Notes: a model not told the origin generated them from the letters alone. A stretch of DNA of 45,411 bases from an uncultured Gemella sp. (GCF_900766305.1 NZ_CAAFUZ010000088.1:1-45411); one strand, 5' to 3'; positions 37,134 through 45,411 are shown, numbered from the stretch's first letter. Numbers and translations are program-made.

Positions 37134-38321
37134 ATGGCAAAAGAAAAATTTGACCGTAGTAAAACACATGCTAACATTGGAACAATTGGTCACGTTGACC
37201 ACGGTAAAACTACTTTAACAGCAGCTATCGCTACTGTATTAGCAAAAACTTATGGTGGAGAAGCTAAAGACTACGCTTCAATCGATAACGCACCAGAAGA
37301 AAGAGAACGTGGTATTACAATCAACACTTCTCACATCGAGTACGAAACTCCAAACCGTCACTACGCACACGTAGACTGCCCAGGACACGCTGACTATGTT
37401 AAAAACATGATCACTGGTGCTGCTCAAATGGACGGAGCTATCTTAGTAATCGCTGCTACAGATGGACCAATGGCTCAAACTCGTGAGCACATCCTATTAT
37501 CTCGTAACGTTGGAGTACCAAAAATCGTTGTATTCTTAAACAAATGTGATATGGTTGATGACGAAGAGTTATTAGAATTAGTTGAAATGGAAGTTCGTGA
37601 ACTATTATCTGAATACGGATTCGACGGAGATGAACTACCAGTAATCAAAGGTTCTGCTCTTAAAGCTCTTGAAGGTGATGCTGATGCAGAAAAAGCTATC
37701 ATCGAATTAATGGAAACAGTTGACGAGTACATCCCAACTCCAGAACGTGATAACGCTAAACCATTCATGATGCCAGTTGAGGACGTATTCTCAATCACAG
37801 GTCGTGGTACAGTTGCTACTGGACGTGTTGAACGTGGACAAGTTAAAGTTGGAGACGTAGTAGAAATCGTTGGATTAACTGAAGAACCAGCTTCAACTAC
37901 TGTAACAGGTGTTGAAATGTTCCGTAAATTATTAGATTACGCTGAAGCAGGAGATAACATCGGTGCATTATTACGTGGTGTTGCTCGTGAAGACATCGAA
38001 CGTGGACAAGTTTTAGCAGCTCCTAAAACAATCACTCCACACACTCAATTCGTAGCTGACGTGTATGTATTATCTAAAGAAGAAGGTGGACGTCACACTC
38101 CATTCTTCACAAACTACCGTCCTCAATTCTACTTCCGTACTACTGACGTAACTGGTGTAGTTACTTTACCAGAAGGTACTGAAATGGTAATGCCTGGGGA
38201 TAACGTATCAATCAACGTAGAACTTATTTCTCCAATCGCGATCGAAGAAGGAACTCGTTTCTCAATTCGTGAAGGTGGACGTACTGTAGGTTCAGGTGTT
38301 GTAACTTCAATCGTTAAATAA
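37134..38321 (+). CDS. tuf: Elongation factor Tu
   Basis: 395 aa. Delivers aminoacyl-tRNA to the ribosome. G1 [10 protein letters not shown]3 DCPGHADY and G4 NKCD intact; the C-terminus [10 protein letters not shown] is complete. A 123-bp gap separates it from fusA and may include a secondary promoter (AT-rich TATAAAATATAG stretch), but no clear -35 was seen. Closed by the strong terminator at 38341. Confidence 0.98.
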   Translation: MAKEKFDRSKTHANIGTIGHVDHGKTTLTAAIATVLAKTYGGEAKDYASIDNAPEERERGITINTSHIEYETPNRHYAHVDCPGHADYVKNMITGAAQMDGAILVIAATDGPMAQTREHILLSRNVGVPKIVVFLNKCDMVDDEELLELVEMEVRELLSEYGFDGDELPVIKGSALKALEGDADAEKAIIELMETVDEYIPTPERDNAKPFMMPVEDVFSITGRGTVATGRVERGQVKVGDVVEIVGLTEEPASTTVTGVEMFRKLLDYAEAGDNIGALLRGVAREDIERGQVLAAPKTITPHTQFVADVYVLSKEEGGRHTPFFTNYRPQFYFRTTDVTGVVTLPEGTEMVMPGDNVSINVELISPIAIEEGTRFSIREGGRTVGSGVVTSIVK

Positions 38322-38340
38322 TAATTGAATTGAAACACAT

Positions 38341-38371
38341 AAAGCAAGGTGAATTTCACCTTGCTTTTTTT
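38341..38371 (+). terminator. Terminator of the str operon
   Basis: AAAGCAAGGTGAA (38341-38353) pairs perfectly with TTCACCTTGCTTT (38355-38367), then Ts. Confidence 0.93.
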
Positions 38372-38522
38372 ATATATTAAATATAGATTTACATAATGTT
38401 CATATTTAATTAGAGTTATTTGTTAGTTTCAAAATATTATATGTATTAATATTGTATTTTCACTGTAAAATCATTTTTTTTTGTATTTTTATTAGAAAAT
38501 ACGTACTATTTTTAATAAATCC

Positions 38523-38551
38523 TTGCAGAAAATCTGTAAGAGGTGTATAAT
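38523..38551 (+). promoter_or_regulatory. Promoter of the candidate small RNA
   Basis: TTGCAG (38523-38528), 17-bp spacer, perfect TATAAT (38546-38551). No reading frame follows. Confidence 0.75.
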
Positions 38552-38556
38552 AAGTT

Positions 38557-38686
38557 TAAAGGTAGTATAGGGGAAATAATATAATAAATTCAAATAATTT
38601 ATATATTATTAAAATAAAACCTAATTACTCTAGGGATATTGAGTAATAGTAAAAAGTCGAAGTTAAGAAATTAGCTTCGATTTTTT
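38557..38686 (+). ncRNA. Candidate small RNA of about 130 nt
   Basis: Between the promoter at 38523 and a textbook terminator there is no ATG and no usable ORF, but three stems: AATAATAT..ATATTATT (38575-38610), ATTACTC/GAGTAAT (38624-38647, loop TAGGGATATT), and the terminator TCGAAGTTAA-GAAA-TTAGCTTCGA (38657-38680) with a GAAA tetraloop and six Ts. The unit is self-contained, about 200 bases before the next gene, which has its own promoter. A leader with terminator for that gene is the alternative. No known RNA family is recognised. Confidence 0.55.
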
Positions 38687-38883
38687 ATTAATTATGCTAA
38701 ATAGAGTTTTTAGAATCAGGTATAGGTATAAGAATAATAGTATTTTGGATATATTATTTATAAAATTGCTATCATATATCATAGGTTATTAATTTCCTAT
38801 TGTTCTCATAAAGTAAATAGCTTATAATAATATTACAAGTATATAATTTATCATTATAAGTTATTTAGGAAAAGGAGAAGATT

Positions 38884-39390
38884 GTGAATACTATAATTTA
38901 TTTATTAGCGTTGATATTAATAGTCTTATTATTTATTTGTAGTTTAATTATTGTAAAATTTTTTAGAAATAAAGCAATTTGTGAATTATCTACCGGGATT
39001 AAAAAAGAGGAATTTATTATCAAAAAAAGTGGAAAATACTCTATTTGGATAAAAGATAAGAGGTATTCTTTTACTAACATTAGAGATTTAAGGATAACTG
39101 TTGCTAATAAAAATACTTGTGAAAAAAAATGTCTAGAAGAAGTATTTTATAGATCTAAAGGTCTAGGGGTTATTTGGAGAAGAGTAGAATTTTATTGTTT
39201 TCAAGCTGATGAAGGGGAGTATATTATTTCATTTGAAAGTGATGAGAGATTTCGAGAGTCTATTTTTAATACTACTATCCAAGTTCGTAAGTATATATCT
39301 TTTTATAAGTTTGTGTTAGTTATTTTCGGAGTTCAGTTTCTCTTATTTATAATTAGTATATTACTAATTATTCTACTAAAAATAGCATAA
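38884..39390 (+). CDS. Unrecognised two-TM membrane protein
   Basis: 168 aa, GTG start with AAGGAG (38872-38877) six bases upstream and a promoter TTGTTC-17-TATAAT at 38800-38828. A hydrophobic segment (about 3-27), a roughly 100-residue basic, mostly beta-predicted middle (SGKYSIWIKDKRYSF ... GEYIISFES), and a second hydrophobic segment (about 142-166) suggest a bitopic protein with an extracytoplasmic or cytoplasmic domain. No family was recognised. The stop codon is within a few bases of the left end of the Tn916-like element, so the last residues may come from the transposon end. Confidence 0.7.
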   Translation: MNTIIYLLALILIVLLFICSLIIVKFFRNKAICELSTGIKKEEFIIKKSGKYSIWIKDKRYSFTNIRDLRITVANKNTCEKKCLEEVFYRSKGLGVIWRRVEFYCFQADEGEYIISFESDERFRESIFNTTIQVRKYISFYKFVLVIFGVQFLLFIISILLIILLKIA

Positions 39391-39450
39391 AAATCTAGTT
39401 ATCCGCATAAAAACTGGACTTATCACACTTTATCAAGGTCAAAACCACTC

Positions 39451-39472
39451 AATTTACTACTAATTTACTACT
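39451..39472. repeat. Tandem 11-bp DR-2-type integrase arm sites
   Basis: AATTTACTACT occurs twice in direct tandem (39451-39461, 39462-39472). In Tn916 the N-terminal domain of integrase binds such DR-2 repeats near the ends to set up excision and integration. Confidence 0.75.
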
Positions 39473-39556
39473 TATGAATGAGCTTTGATACGACGATTTA
39501 TCCTTGAAAAGTGAAGATATAAAGATACTTCCAATAAAATTTGAATATTTAATAGG

Positions 39557-39590
39557 TAGACACTTCAAAAAATGAGGTGTCTATTTTTTT
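39557..39590 (+). terminator. Terminator near the left end of the transposon
   Basis: TAGACACTTCA (39557-39567) pairs with TGAGGTGTCTA (39573-39583), then eight Ts. It would insulate the transfer genes from outside transcripts, or attenuate readthrough that in the circular form comes from the other end. Confidence 0.85.
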
Positions 39591-39616
39591 ACCCGATTTT
39601 GAAAGGAAGTGAACTT

Positions 39617-39691
39617 ATGAAAACAAAAAATCAAGAATCAAAAGGTCGTTCCCCACTCTTTAAGACCATCAAACATTCATTCAGCCAATAA
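39617..39691 (+). CDS. 24-aa peptide at the start of the Tn916 transfer module
   Basis: ORF of 25 codons starting MKTKNQESKGRSPLFKTIKH, with GAAAGGAAG eight bases upstream. It ends 22 bases before orf23. Basic, no membrane span. It may be a coupled leader peptide of the transfer operon or a remnant; function unknown. Confidence 0.5.
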   Translation: MKTKNQESKGRSPLFKTIKHSFSQ

Positions 39692-39713
39692 AAAAGAAAG
39701 GATAGGTAAAAAT

Positions 39714-40028
39714 ATGGAACTTAAATTTGTGATTCCCAACATGGAAAAAACATTCGGCAATTTAGAATTTGCTGGCGAGGATAAAGTCGTTCAGCGAAGA
39801 ATCAACGGACGGCTAACTGTCTTATCAAGAAGCTATAATCTCTATTCTGATGTTCAAAGAGCAGATGATATTGTGGTGGTGCTTCCTGCTGAAGCTGGCG
39901 AAAAACATTTCGGCTTTGAGGAACGTGTGAAGTTAGTCAATCCACGTATTACCGCAGAGGGCTACAAAATCGGCACTCGTGGTTTTACAAATTACCTTTT
40001 ACATGCTGACGACATGATAAAAGAATAA
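39714..40028 (+). CDS. orf23: Tn916 Orf23-like protein (YdcP family)
   Basis: 104 aa, beginning MELKFVIPNMEKTFGNLEFA. Matches the first conserved gene of the Tn916 transfer module, related to YdcP of ICEBs1. Its exact role in conjugation is not established. Related in sequence to Orf22, which follows 15 bases later (both share a TFG-x-L-x-F start and a VELxNP/VKLVNP block), suggesting an old duplication. Confidence 0.88.
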   Translation: MELKFVIPNMEKTFGNLEFAGEDKVVQRRINGRLTVLSRSYNLYSDVQRADDIVVVLPAEAGEKHFGFEERVKLVNPRITAEGYKIGTRGFTNYLLHADDMIKE

Positions 40029-40043
40029 AGAAAGAGAGGAAAA

Positions 40044-40430
40044 ATGATGAGATTAGCAAATGGCATTGTATTAGATAAAGACACGACTTTTGGAGAATTG
40101 AAATTCTCTGCTCTACGTCGTGAAGTGAGAATCCAAAATGAAGACGGGTCGGTTTCAGATGAAATCAAGGAACGTACCTATGACTTAAAATCCAAAGGAC
40201 AAGGACGCATGATTCAAGTAAGTATTCCTGCCAGCGTACCTTTGAAAGAGTTTGATTATAACGCACGGGTGGAACTTATCAATCCCATTGCGGACACCGT
40301 TGCTACTGCCACCTATCAAGGAGCAGATGTTGACTGGTATATCAAGGCAGACGATATTGTGCTGACAAAGGATTCTAGTTCATTCAAAGCTCAACCACAA
40401 GCAAAGAAAGAACCGACACAAGACAAATAG
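40044..40430 (+). CDS. orf22: Tn916 Orf22-like protein
   Basis: 128 aa with MRLANGIVLDKDTTFGELKF at the start and a C-terminal charged tail (KKEPTQDK). Same superfamily as Orf23 (YdcP-like). Two ATGs in a row (40044 and 40047) follow AGAGAGG. Role unknown; always present before the coupling protein gene in Tn916-type elements. Confidence 0.88.
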   Translation: MMRLANGIVLDKDTTFGELKFSALRREVRIQNEDGSVSDEIKERTYDLKSKGQGRMIQVSIPASVPLKEFDYNARVELINPIADTVATATYQGADVDWYIKADDIVLTKDSSSFKAQPQAKKEPTQDK

Positions 40431-40458
40431 TCGCTAGGTAGAAAGGAGACTTTTTCGC

Positions 40459-41844
40459 ATGAAACAGCGTGGTAAAAGGATTCGCCCATCTGGTAAAGAT
40501 TTAGTCTTTCATTTTACGATAGCGTCACTCCTGCCTGTTTTCCTGCTGGTTGTCGGACTGTTTCATGTGAAGACAATCCAGCAGATCAACTGGCAGGATT
40601 TTAACCTATCACAAGCAGATAAGATTGACATTCCCTATTTAATTATCAGTTTCAGTGTCGCAATTCTTATCTGCTTGCTGGTAGCGTTTGTATTCAAACG
40701 GGTTCGCTATGATACGGTTAAACAACTTTACCATCGTCAAAAACTGGCAAAGATGATACTTGAAAACAAGTGGTATGAATCTGAACAGGTCAAAACAGAG
40801 GGTTTCTTTAAAGATAGTGCTGGTCGTACAAAGGAAAAGATAACCTACTTCCCTAAAATGTATTATCGACTTAAAAATGGCTTGATACAGATACGGGTGG
40901 AAATCACGCTGGGAAAATATCAAGACCAACTCTTACACTTGGAAAAGAAATTAGAGAGTGGCTTGTACTGTGAGCTGACGGATAAAGAGTTAAAGGATTC
41001 CTATGTGGAATATACTTTGCTCTATGACACCATAGCCAGTCGTATTTCTATTGATGAAGTAGAAGCTAAAGATGGTAAACTTCGCTTAATGAAAAACGTA
41101 TGGTGGGAATATGATAAGCTCCCTCATATGTTGATTGCTGGTGGTACAGGTGGCGGTAAAACTTACTTTATACTGACACTGATTGAAGCCTTGCTTCATA
41201 CAGATTCAAAACTGTATATTCTTGACCCGAAAAATGCTGACCTTGCGGACTTAGGTTCTGTGATGGCAAATGTCTACTATAGAAAAGAAGACTTGCTTTC
41301 TTGCATTGAAACATTCTATGAAGAAATGATGAAACGTAGTGAGGAAATGAAGCAGATGAAGAACTATAAGACTGGCAAAAATTATGCTTACTTAGGTCTC
41401 CCGGCACACTTCTTAATCTTTGATGAATACGTCGCTTTCATGGAAATGCTGGGAACAAAAGAAAACACCGCAGTTATGAATAAGCTGAAACAGATTGTCA
41501 TGTTAGGTCGTCAAGCTGGCTTCTTTCTAATACTGGCTTGTCAACGTCCAGACGCAAAATATTTAGGCGACGGAATCCGTGATCAGTTTAATTTCAGAGT
41601 GGCTTTAGGTCGTATGTCTGAAATGGGCTATGGCATGATGTTTGGCAGTGACGTACAAAAGGATTTCTTCTTAAAGCGAATCAAAGGTCGTGGCTATGTT
41701 GATGTAGGAACAAGTGTCATATCAGAGTTTTATACTCCCCTTGTACCAAAAGGATATGATTTCTTGGAGGAAATTAAAAAGTTATCCAACAGCAGACAGT
41801 CCACGCAGGCGACGTGCGAAGCGGAAGTCGCAGGTGTGGACTGA
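40459..41844 (+). CDS. orf21: Tn916 Orf21, FtsK/SpoIIIE-type coupling protein
   Basis: 461 aa DNA-transfer ATPase (TcpA-like) that brings the relaxase-DNA complex to the transfer channel. Two membrane segments (about 20-37 and 55-75) are followed by a RecA-like domain with Walker A GGTGGGKT (228-235), a Walker B FLIFDEYVAFME and the LACQRPDAKYL motif III region. Full length. The oriT region begins right after the stop. Confidence 0.95.
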   Translation: MKQRGKRIRPSGKDLVFHFTIASLLPVFLLVVGLFHVKTIQQINWQDFNLSQADKIDIPYLIISFSVAILICLLVAFVFKRVRYDTVKQLYHRQKLAKMILENKWYESEQVKTEGFFKDSAGRTKEKITYFPKMYYRLKNGLIQIRVEITLGKYQDQLLHLEKKLESGLYCELTDKELKDSYVEYTLLYDTIASRISIDEVEAKDGKLRLMKNVWWEYDKLPHMLIAGGTGGGKTYFILTLIEALLHTDSKLYILDPKNADLADLGSVMANVYYRKEDLLSCIETFYEEMMKRSEEMKQMKNYKTGKNYAYLGLPAHFLIFDEYVAFMEMLGTKENTAVMNKLKQIVMLGRQAGFFLILACQRPDAKYLGDGIRDQFNFRVALGRMSEMGYGMMFGSDVQKDFFLKRIKGRGYVDVGTSVISEFYTPLVPKGYDFLEEIKKLSNSRQSTQATCEAEVAGVD

Positions 41845-42022
41845 TCTTGCTGGCTGGTGTGGCAATAGCCACGCCAGCACTTAACCCCCCGTATCTAACA
41901 GGGGGGGTACAAATCGACAGGAAACAGTCAAAAAAACATTAGAAAATCCTTTGGTTACAAGGGATTTACAAAATTTCAGCGTATGTCAAATGGGCTTTAA
42001 AAGTTGACATACGCCTTTTTGA
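41845..42022. other. oriT region of the Tn916-family element
   Basis: The gap between orf21 and orf20, where Tn916 oriT is known to lie. Seen: an 11-bp stem GCTGGTGTGGC/GCCACGCCAGC (41853-41878, loop AATA) and a second stem ACCCCCC/GGGGGGT (41884-41908). A third inverted repeat is suggested by TATGTCAA/TTGACATA (41983-42011). The nick site itself cannot be called from sequence alone. Confidence 0.8.
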
Positions 42023-43228
42023 TTGGAGGAATTTTTACTGAATGAACAAACTTGGTTACAGCATTTAAAAGAAAAACGCTTGGCTTATGGACTATCTCAA
42101 AACCGTTTAGCTGTTGCGACTGGTATTACAAGGCAGTATCTAAGCGATATTGAAACAGGAAAAGTCAAGCCATCAGAGGATTTACAGCAGTCCCTTTGGG
42201 AAGCTCTGGAACGCTTCAATCCCGACGCTCCCCTTGAAATGCTGTTTGATTATGTAAGGATTCGCTTTCCGACAACAGACGTACAGCAGGTGGTCGAAAA
42301 CATCTTACAACTGAAACTGTCCTATTTTCTTCATGAGGACTATGGTTTCTATTCTTATTCAGAGCATTATGCTTTAGGCGACATATTCGTCCTTTGCTCC
42401 CATGAACTGGACAAAGGAGTTCTGGTGGAATTGAAAGGTCGTGGGTGCAGACAATTTGAAAGCTATCTTCTGGCACAACAAAGAAGCTGGTATGAGTTCT
42501 TTATGGACGTTTTGGTGGCTGGCGGTGTGATGAAACGCCTTGACCTTGCCATTAACGATAAGACAGGGATTTTGAATATCCCTGTACTCACTGAAAAGTG
42601 CCAACAGGAAGAATGTATCTCCGTCTTCCGCAGTTTTAAAAGCTATCGCAGTGGCGAACTGGTACGCAAAGAGGAAAAGGAATGTATGGGAAACACCCTC
42701 TATATCGGTTCATTACAAAGTGAAGTTTATTTCTGTATCTATGAAAAGGACTACGAGCAGTACAAGAAAAATGATATTCCCATTGAAGACGCAGAAGTAA
42801 AAAACCGTTTTGAGATTCGATTGAAAAATGAGCGTGCCTATTATGCAGTCCGTGATTTACTCGTCTATGACAATCCAGAGCATACCGCCTTTAAAATTAT
42901 CAATCGGTATATCCGTTTTGTAGATAAAGACGATTCCAAACCTCGTTCTGATTGGAAACTGAATGAAGAATGGGCTTGGTTTATTGGGAACAATCGTGAA
43001 CGATTAAAACTAACCACAAAACCAGAGCCTTACTCCTTCCAAAGGACGCTGAACTGGCTATCTCATCAAGTTGCCCCGACCTTAAAGGTTGCGATTAAAC
43101 TTGATGAAATCAACCAGACGCAGGTTGTAAAAGACATTCTCGACCATGCGAAACTGACAGACCGACACAAGCAGATTTTGAAGCAACAGTCAGTAAAAGA
43201 ACAGGACGTGATAACAACAAAAAAATAA
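42023..43228 (+). CDS. orf20: Tn916 Orf20, MobT-type relaxase / replication initiator
   Basis: 401 aa. An N-terminal HTH (XRE) domain (about 12-70; LSQNRLAVATGITRQYLSDI) precedes a Rep_trans-type (replication initiation factor) domain with MKRLDLAINDK and the C-terminal tyrosine/helix region. It nicks oriT and also allows element replication. Start choice is odd: the frame begins with TTG at 42023, but GGAGGA (42025-42030) lies inside and would better serve a CTG at 42038; an ATG at 42042 is out of frame. The family is usually annotated from the TTG. Confidence 0.93.
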   Translation: MEEFLLNEQTWLQHLKEKRLAYGLSQNRLAVATGITRQYLSDIETGKVKPSEDLQQSLWEALERFNPDAPLEMLFDYVRIRFPTTDVQQVVENILQLKLSYFLHEDYGFYSYSEHYALGDIFVLCSHELDKGVLVELKGRGCRQFESYLLAQQRSWYEFFMDVLVAGGVMKRLDLAINDKTGILNIPVLTEKCQQEECISVFRSFKSYRSGELVRKEEKECMGNTLYIGSLQSEVYFCIYEKDYEQYKKNDIPIEDAEVKNRFEIRLKNERAYYAVRDLLVYDNPEHTAFKIINRYIRFVDKDDSKPRSDWKLNEEWAWFIGNNRERLKLTTKPEPYSFQRTLNWLSHQVAPTLKVAIKLDEINQTQVVKDILDHAKLTDRHKQILKQQSVKEQDVITTKK

Positions 43229-43270
43229 CTCAAATACAAATTCATTGAATATAGAGAGGAGAACATTTTT

Positions 43271-43492
43271 ATGAATTTTGGACAAAACCTTTATAACTGG
43301 TTTCTATCAAACGCTCAATCACTGGTGCTTTTAGCAATCGTTGTGATTGGCTTGTATCTTGGCTTCAAGCGTGAGTTTAGCAAACTGATTGGCTTTTTAA
43401 TTATTGCGATTATTGCGGTTGGCTTAGTCTTCAACGCTGCTGGAGTAAAAGACATTTTACTAGAGCTATTCAATCGCATTATTGGTGCTTAA
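43271..43492 (+). CDS. orf19: Tn916 Orf19, small membrane conjugation protein (TcpD-like)
   Basis: 73 aa, two membrane spans (about 15-33 and 38-57) with a short amphipathic C-terminus. Tn916 orf19 counterparts are TcpD-like small parts of the transfer channel. GAGAGGAG upstream. Downstream, an inverted repeat GGAATATAAG/CTTATGTTCC (43511-43537) lies before ardA. Confidence 0.88.
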   Translation: MNFGQNLYNWFLSNAQSLVLLAIVVIGLYLGFKREFSKLIGFLIIAIIAVGLVFNAAGVKDILLELFNRIIGA

Positions 43493-43608
43493 ATAAAACC
43501 GTTCTTTTGTGGAATATAAGTGGTTTTCTTATGTTCCGCAAAGGAATGGTACACCAAACGAAGTGCGGTAGGGATTTTTGAATCTCTACAAAGAAAGGAC
43601 GTGAATAT

Positions 43609-44106
43609 ATGGACGATATGCAAGTCTATATTGCGAATTTAGGCAAATACAATGAGGGCGAATTGGTCGGTGCGTGGTTTACCTTTCCCATTGACTTTGA
43701 GGAAGTCAAAGAGAAAATCGGCTTGAATGATGAATATGAGGAATACGCCATTCATGACTACGAGTTACCCTTTACGGTTGACGAATACACTTCCATTGGC
43801 GAACTCAATCGACTATGGGAAATGGTATCGGAATTACCCGAAGAATTACAATCGGAGCTATCTGCTCTGCTCACTCATTTTTCAAGCATTGAAGAACTAA
43901 GCGAACATCAAGAGGATATTATCATTCATTCCGATTGTGATGATATGTATGACGTGGCACGCTACTACATTGAAGAAACGGGTGCTTTAGGCGAAGTACC
44001 AGCTAGTCTTCAAAACTATATTGATTATCAAGCCTATGGTCGGGATTTAGACCTTTCAGGAACGTTTATCTCAACCAATCATGGGATTTTTGAAATCGTC
44101 TATTAA
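43609..44106 (+). CDS. ardA: Anti-restriction protein ArdA (Tn916 Orf18)
   Basis: 165 aa, strongly acidic, the length of Tn916 Orf18. ArdA mimics about 42 bp of bent B-form DNA and occupies type I restriction enzymes, protecting the element as it enters a new host. Acidic runs such as EDIIIHSDCDDMYD and LNDEYEEYAIHDYELP are visible. GAAAGGA upstream. Starts MDDMQVYIANLGKYNEGEL. Its overlap with an alternative long frame of orf17 (from 44081) is not meaningful. Confidence 0.94.
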   Translation: MDDMQVYIANLGKYNEGELVGAWFTFPIDFEEVKEKIGLNDEYEEYAIHDYELPFTVDEYTSIGELNRLWEMVSELPEELQSELSALLTHFSSIEELSEHQEDIIIHSDCDDMYDVARYYIEETGALGEVPASLQNYIDYQAYGRDLDLSGTFISTNHGIFEIVY

Positions 44107-44194
44107 ATCTGTCGGTACATTACTACTGGCAGATTTTCTATTTTACGGGGTGGCTCAATCAGCTACCCCTATTTTTTATGAAAGGATTGATTAC

Positions 44195-44587
44195 ATGAAG
44201 AAAATACGAAGCTATACCAGTATCTGGTCTGTGGAAAAGGTACTGTATTCTATCAATGATTTTAGACTTCCGTTTCCCATAACCTTTACGCAAATGACAT
44301 GGTTTGTCGTGTCACTCTTTGCAGTGATGATACTTGGCAACTTGCCCCCTCTTTCCATGATAGAGGGAGCATTTCTCAAATACTTTGGGATTCCTGTGGC
44401 TTTCACATGGTTTATGTCTACAAAAACTTTTGATGGTAAAAAGCCTTATGGATTTTTGAAGTCTGTCATTGCTTATGCACTGCGACCAAAGCTGACCTAT
44501 GCAGGAAAAAAAGTAACGCTTGGCAGAAACCAGCCACAAGAAGCCATTACAGCAGTTAGGAGTGAATTTTATGGCATATCCAATTAA
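44195..44587 (+). CDS. orf17: Tn916 Orf17, TcpE-family conjugation protein
   Basis: 130 aa from the ATG at 44195 (AAAGGA at about 44180), MKKIRSYTSIWSVEKVLYSI. Two hydrophobic segments (about 32-50 and 55-75). The longer frame from 44081 lacks a ribosome binding site and overlaps ardA. TcpE proteins are membrane components of the Gram-positive transfer machinery. Overlaps orf16 by 17 bases. Confidence 0.9.
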   Translation: MKKIRSYTSIWSVEKVLYSINDFRLPFPITFTQMTWFVVSLFAVMILGNLPPLSMIEGAFLKYFGIPVAFTWFMSTKTFDGKKPYGFLKSVIAYALRPKLTYAGKKVTLGRNQPQEAITAVRSEFYGISN

Positions 44588-45411
44588 ATACATTGAAAAC
44601 AATCTCGTCTGGAATAAAGACGGGGAATGTTATGCTTACTATGAGCTTGTTCCTTACAATTACTCATTTCTAAGTCCAGAACAGAAAATACAAGTGCATG
44701 ATTCTTTCAGACAGCTTATCGCACAAAATCGTGATGGCAAAATTCATGCTTTACAAATCAGTACAGAATCCAGCATACGTTCTGCACAAGAGCGTTCCAA
44801 AAATGAAGTCACTGGCAAGCTCAAAGCGGTTGCCTATGACAAAATCGACCAACAGACAGACGCTTTAATATCCATGATTGGCGAAAATCAAGTGAACTAC
44901 CGTTTCTTTATCGGCTTTAAGTTGCTTCTCAACGATCAGGAGTTTTCTATGAAAAGTCTTACCGTTGAAGCAAAAAATGCTTTGTCTGATTTTGTCTATG
45001 ATGTGAACCATAAGCTGATGGGCGATTTTGTTAGTATGAGTAATGATGAAATCCTGCGTTTTCAGAAGATGGAAAAGCTCTTAGAAAATAAAATCTCTCG
45101 TCGTTTCAAAATCCGCAGGTTAGATAAGGACGACTTCGGCTATCTGATTGAACACCTTTACGGACAGACAGGCACTGCCTATGAAGAGTATGAGTACCAT
45201 CTATCAAAGAAAAAGCTGGATAATGAAACGCTGATTAAATACTATGACTTGATTAAGCCTACTCGCTGTTTGGTGGAAGAAAAACAGCGATATTTGAAAA
45301 TCCAGCAGGAAGATGAAACCGTCTATGTAGCTTACTTTACCATTAACAGCATTGTCGGAGAACTGGACTTCCCGTCCTCTGAAATCTTCTACTACCAGCA
45401 ACAGCAATTTA
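44571..45411 (+). CDS. orf16: Tn916 Orf16, VirB4-like transfer ATPase (partial, runs off the window)
   Basis: The first 280 residues are present, beginning MAYPIKYIENNLVWNKDGEC, with AGGAG at 44558-44562 and the frame open to the window end. This N-terminal part is the non-catalytic domain of the TcpF/ConE family; the ATPase motifs lie beyond the window. It powers assembly or substrate transfer in the conjugation channel. ATG overlaps the end of orf17 by 17 bases. Confidence 0.92.
   Translation, partial: MAYPIKYIENNLVWNKDGECYAYYELVPYNYSFLSPEQKIQVHDSFRQLIAQNRDGKIHALQISTESSIRSAQERSKNEVTGKLKAVAYDKIDQQTDALISMIGENQVNYRFFIGFKLLLNDQEFSMKSLTVEAKNALSDFVYDVNHKLMGDFVSMSNDEILRFQKMEKLLENKISRRFKIRRLDKDDFGYLIEHLYGQTGTAYEEYEYHLSKKKLDNETLIKYYDLIKPTRCLVEEKQRYLKIQQEDETVYVAYFTINSIVGELDFPSSEIFYYQQQQF

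Larger units (their letters stand above)
39391..45411 (+). mobile_element. Tn916-family conjugative transposon, left part (continues past the window)
   Basis: From about 39390 the DNA changes to Tn916-type sequence. The left end (CTAGTTATCCGCATAAAAAC from 39395), DR-2 integrase arm sites, and genes matching Tn916 orf23, orf22, orf21, oriT, orf20, orf19, orf18, orf17 and orf16 follow in the canonical order and spacing. Codon choice (more G and C at third positions) differs clearly from the host. The exact left boundary lies somewhere in 39375-39400; it cannot be set without the right end or an empty site. Accessory genes, xis and int are outside. Confidence 0.93.

Noticed and set aside
39391..45411. 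tet(M) or other resistance cargo in the transposon
   Set aside because: The window ends inside orf16; the cargo region of Tn916 elements lies further right, so nothing can be said about it.

Overview
The window looks like a chromosomal segment of a very AT-rich Gram-positive bacterium (Bacillota) that carries the left part of a Tn916-family conjugative transposon. Evidence is the B. subtilis-type pyr operon with two PyrR attenuators, the rpsL-rpsG-fusA-tuf order, AGGAGG-type ribosome binding sites before nearly every gene, a PrsA lipoprotein and an SE1561-family small protein. The overall flavour suggests Gemella or a close relative, but the genus is an inference and not proven by the sequence.

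Layout. 1-5.9 kb: a small NAD(P)-binding oxidoreductase, a patatin-like lipase coupled to msrB, then pflB and pflA (anaerobic pyruvate cleavage). 5.9-10.2 kb: the foldase lipoprotein PrsA and a cardiolipin synthase on the minus strand, then a 51-aa SE1561-type protein and an RlmD-type 23S rRNA methyltransferase. 10.2-18.6 kb is an accessory stretch: an AAA ATPase plus DUF4435 pair that matches the architecture of the PARIS anti-phage system (AriA/AriB), a truncated methyltransferase-like membrane protein, a uracil-DNA glycosylase-family protein, an M20 amidohydrolase whose lid-domain motifs sit on a separate coupled 93-aa ORF, an ABC-F protein with a mini-ORF leader and a trailing 31-aa membrane peptide, a PEBP-family protein, and a 37-aa holin-like (type I) toxin flanked by 87-bp direct repeats.

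18.6-29.3 kb: the complete UMP biosynthesis operon pyrR-pyrB-pyrC-carA-carB-pyrK-pyrD-pyrF-pyrE, with one PyrR-responsive attenuator before pyrR and a second before pyrB, and an unusual pair of long repeat-derived hairpins between carB and pyrK. 29.4-31 kb: a DUF1858/DUF438-hemerythrin-PAS pair with a Fur-like operator over its promoter. 31-33.4 kb: a two-gene ABC exporter on the minus strand. 33.4-38.4 kb: the str operon (rpsL, rpsG, fusA, tuf), preceded by a repeat-rich control region. 38.5-38.7 kb: a gene-less unit with promoter, three hairpins and terminator that looks like a small RNA. 38.9-39.4 kb: an unrecognised membrane protein.

39.4 kb to the end: the Tn916-family element, entered from its left end (integrase arm-type DR-2 repeats, then orf23, orf22, orf21 coupling protein, oriT region, orf20 relaxase, orf19, orf18 ardA, orf17, and a partial orf16). 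Its base composition and codon use are visibly richer in G+C than the host DNA. Integrase, excisionase and any resistance cargo lie outside the window. Together, a PARIS-like system (a type known to be triggered by a phage DNA-mimic anti-restriction protein) and an ArdA DNA-mimic anti-restriction gene on a mobile element in one genome form the most provocative combination here. No rRNA, tRNA or CRISPR array was seen.
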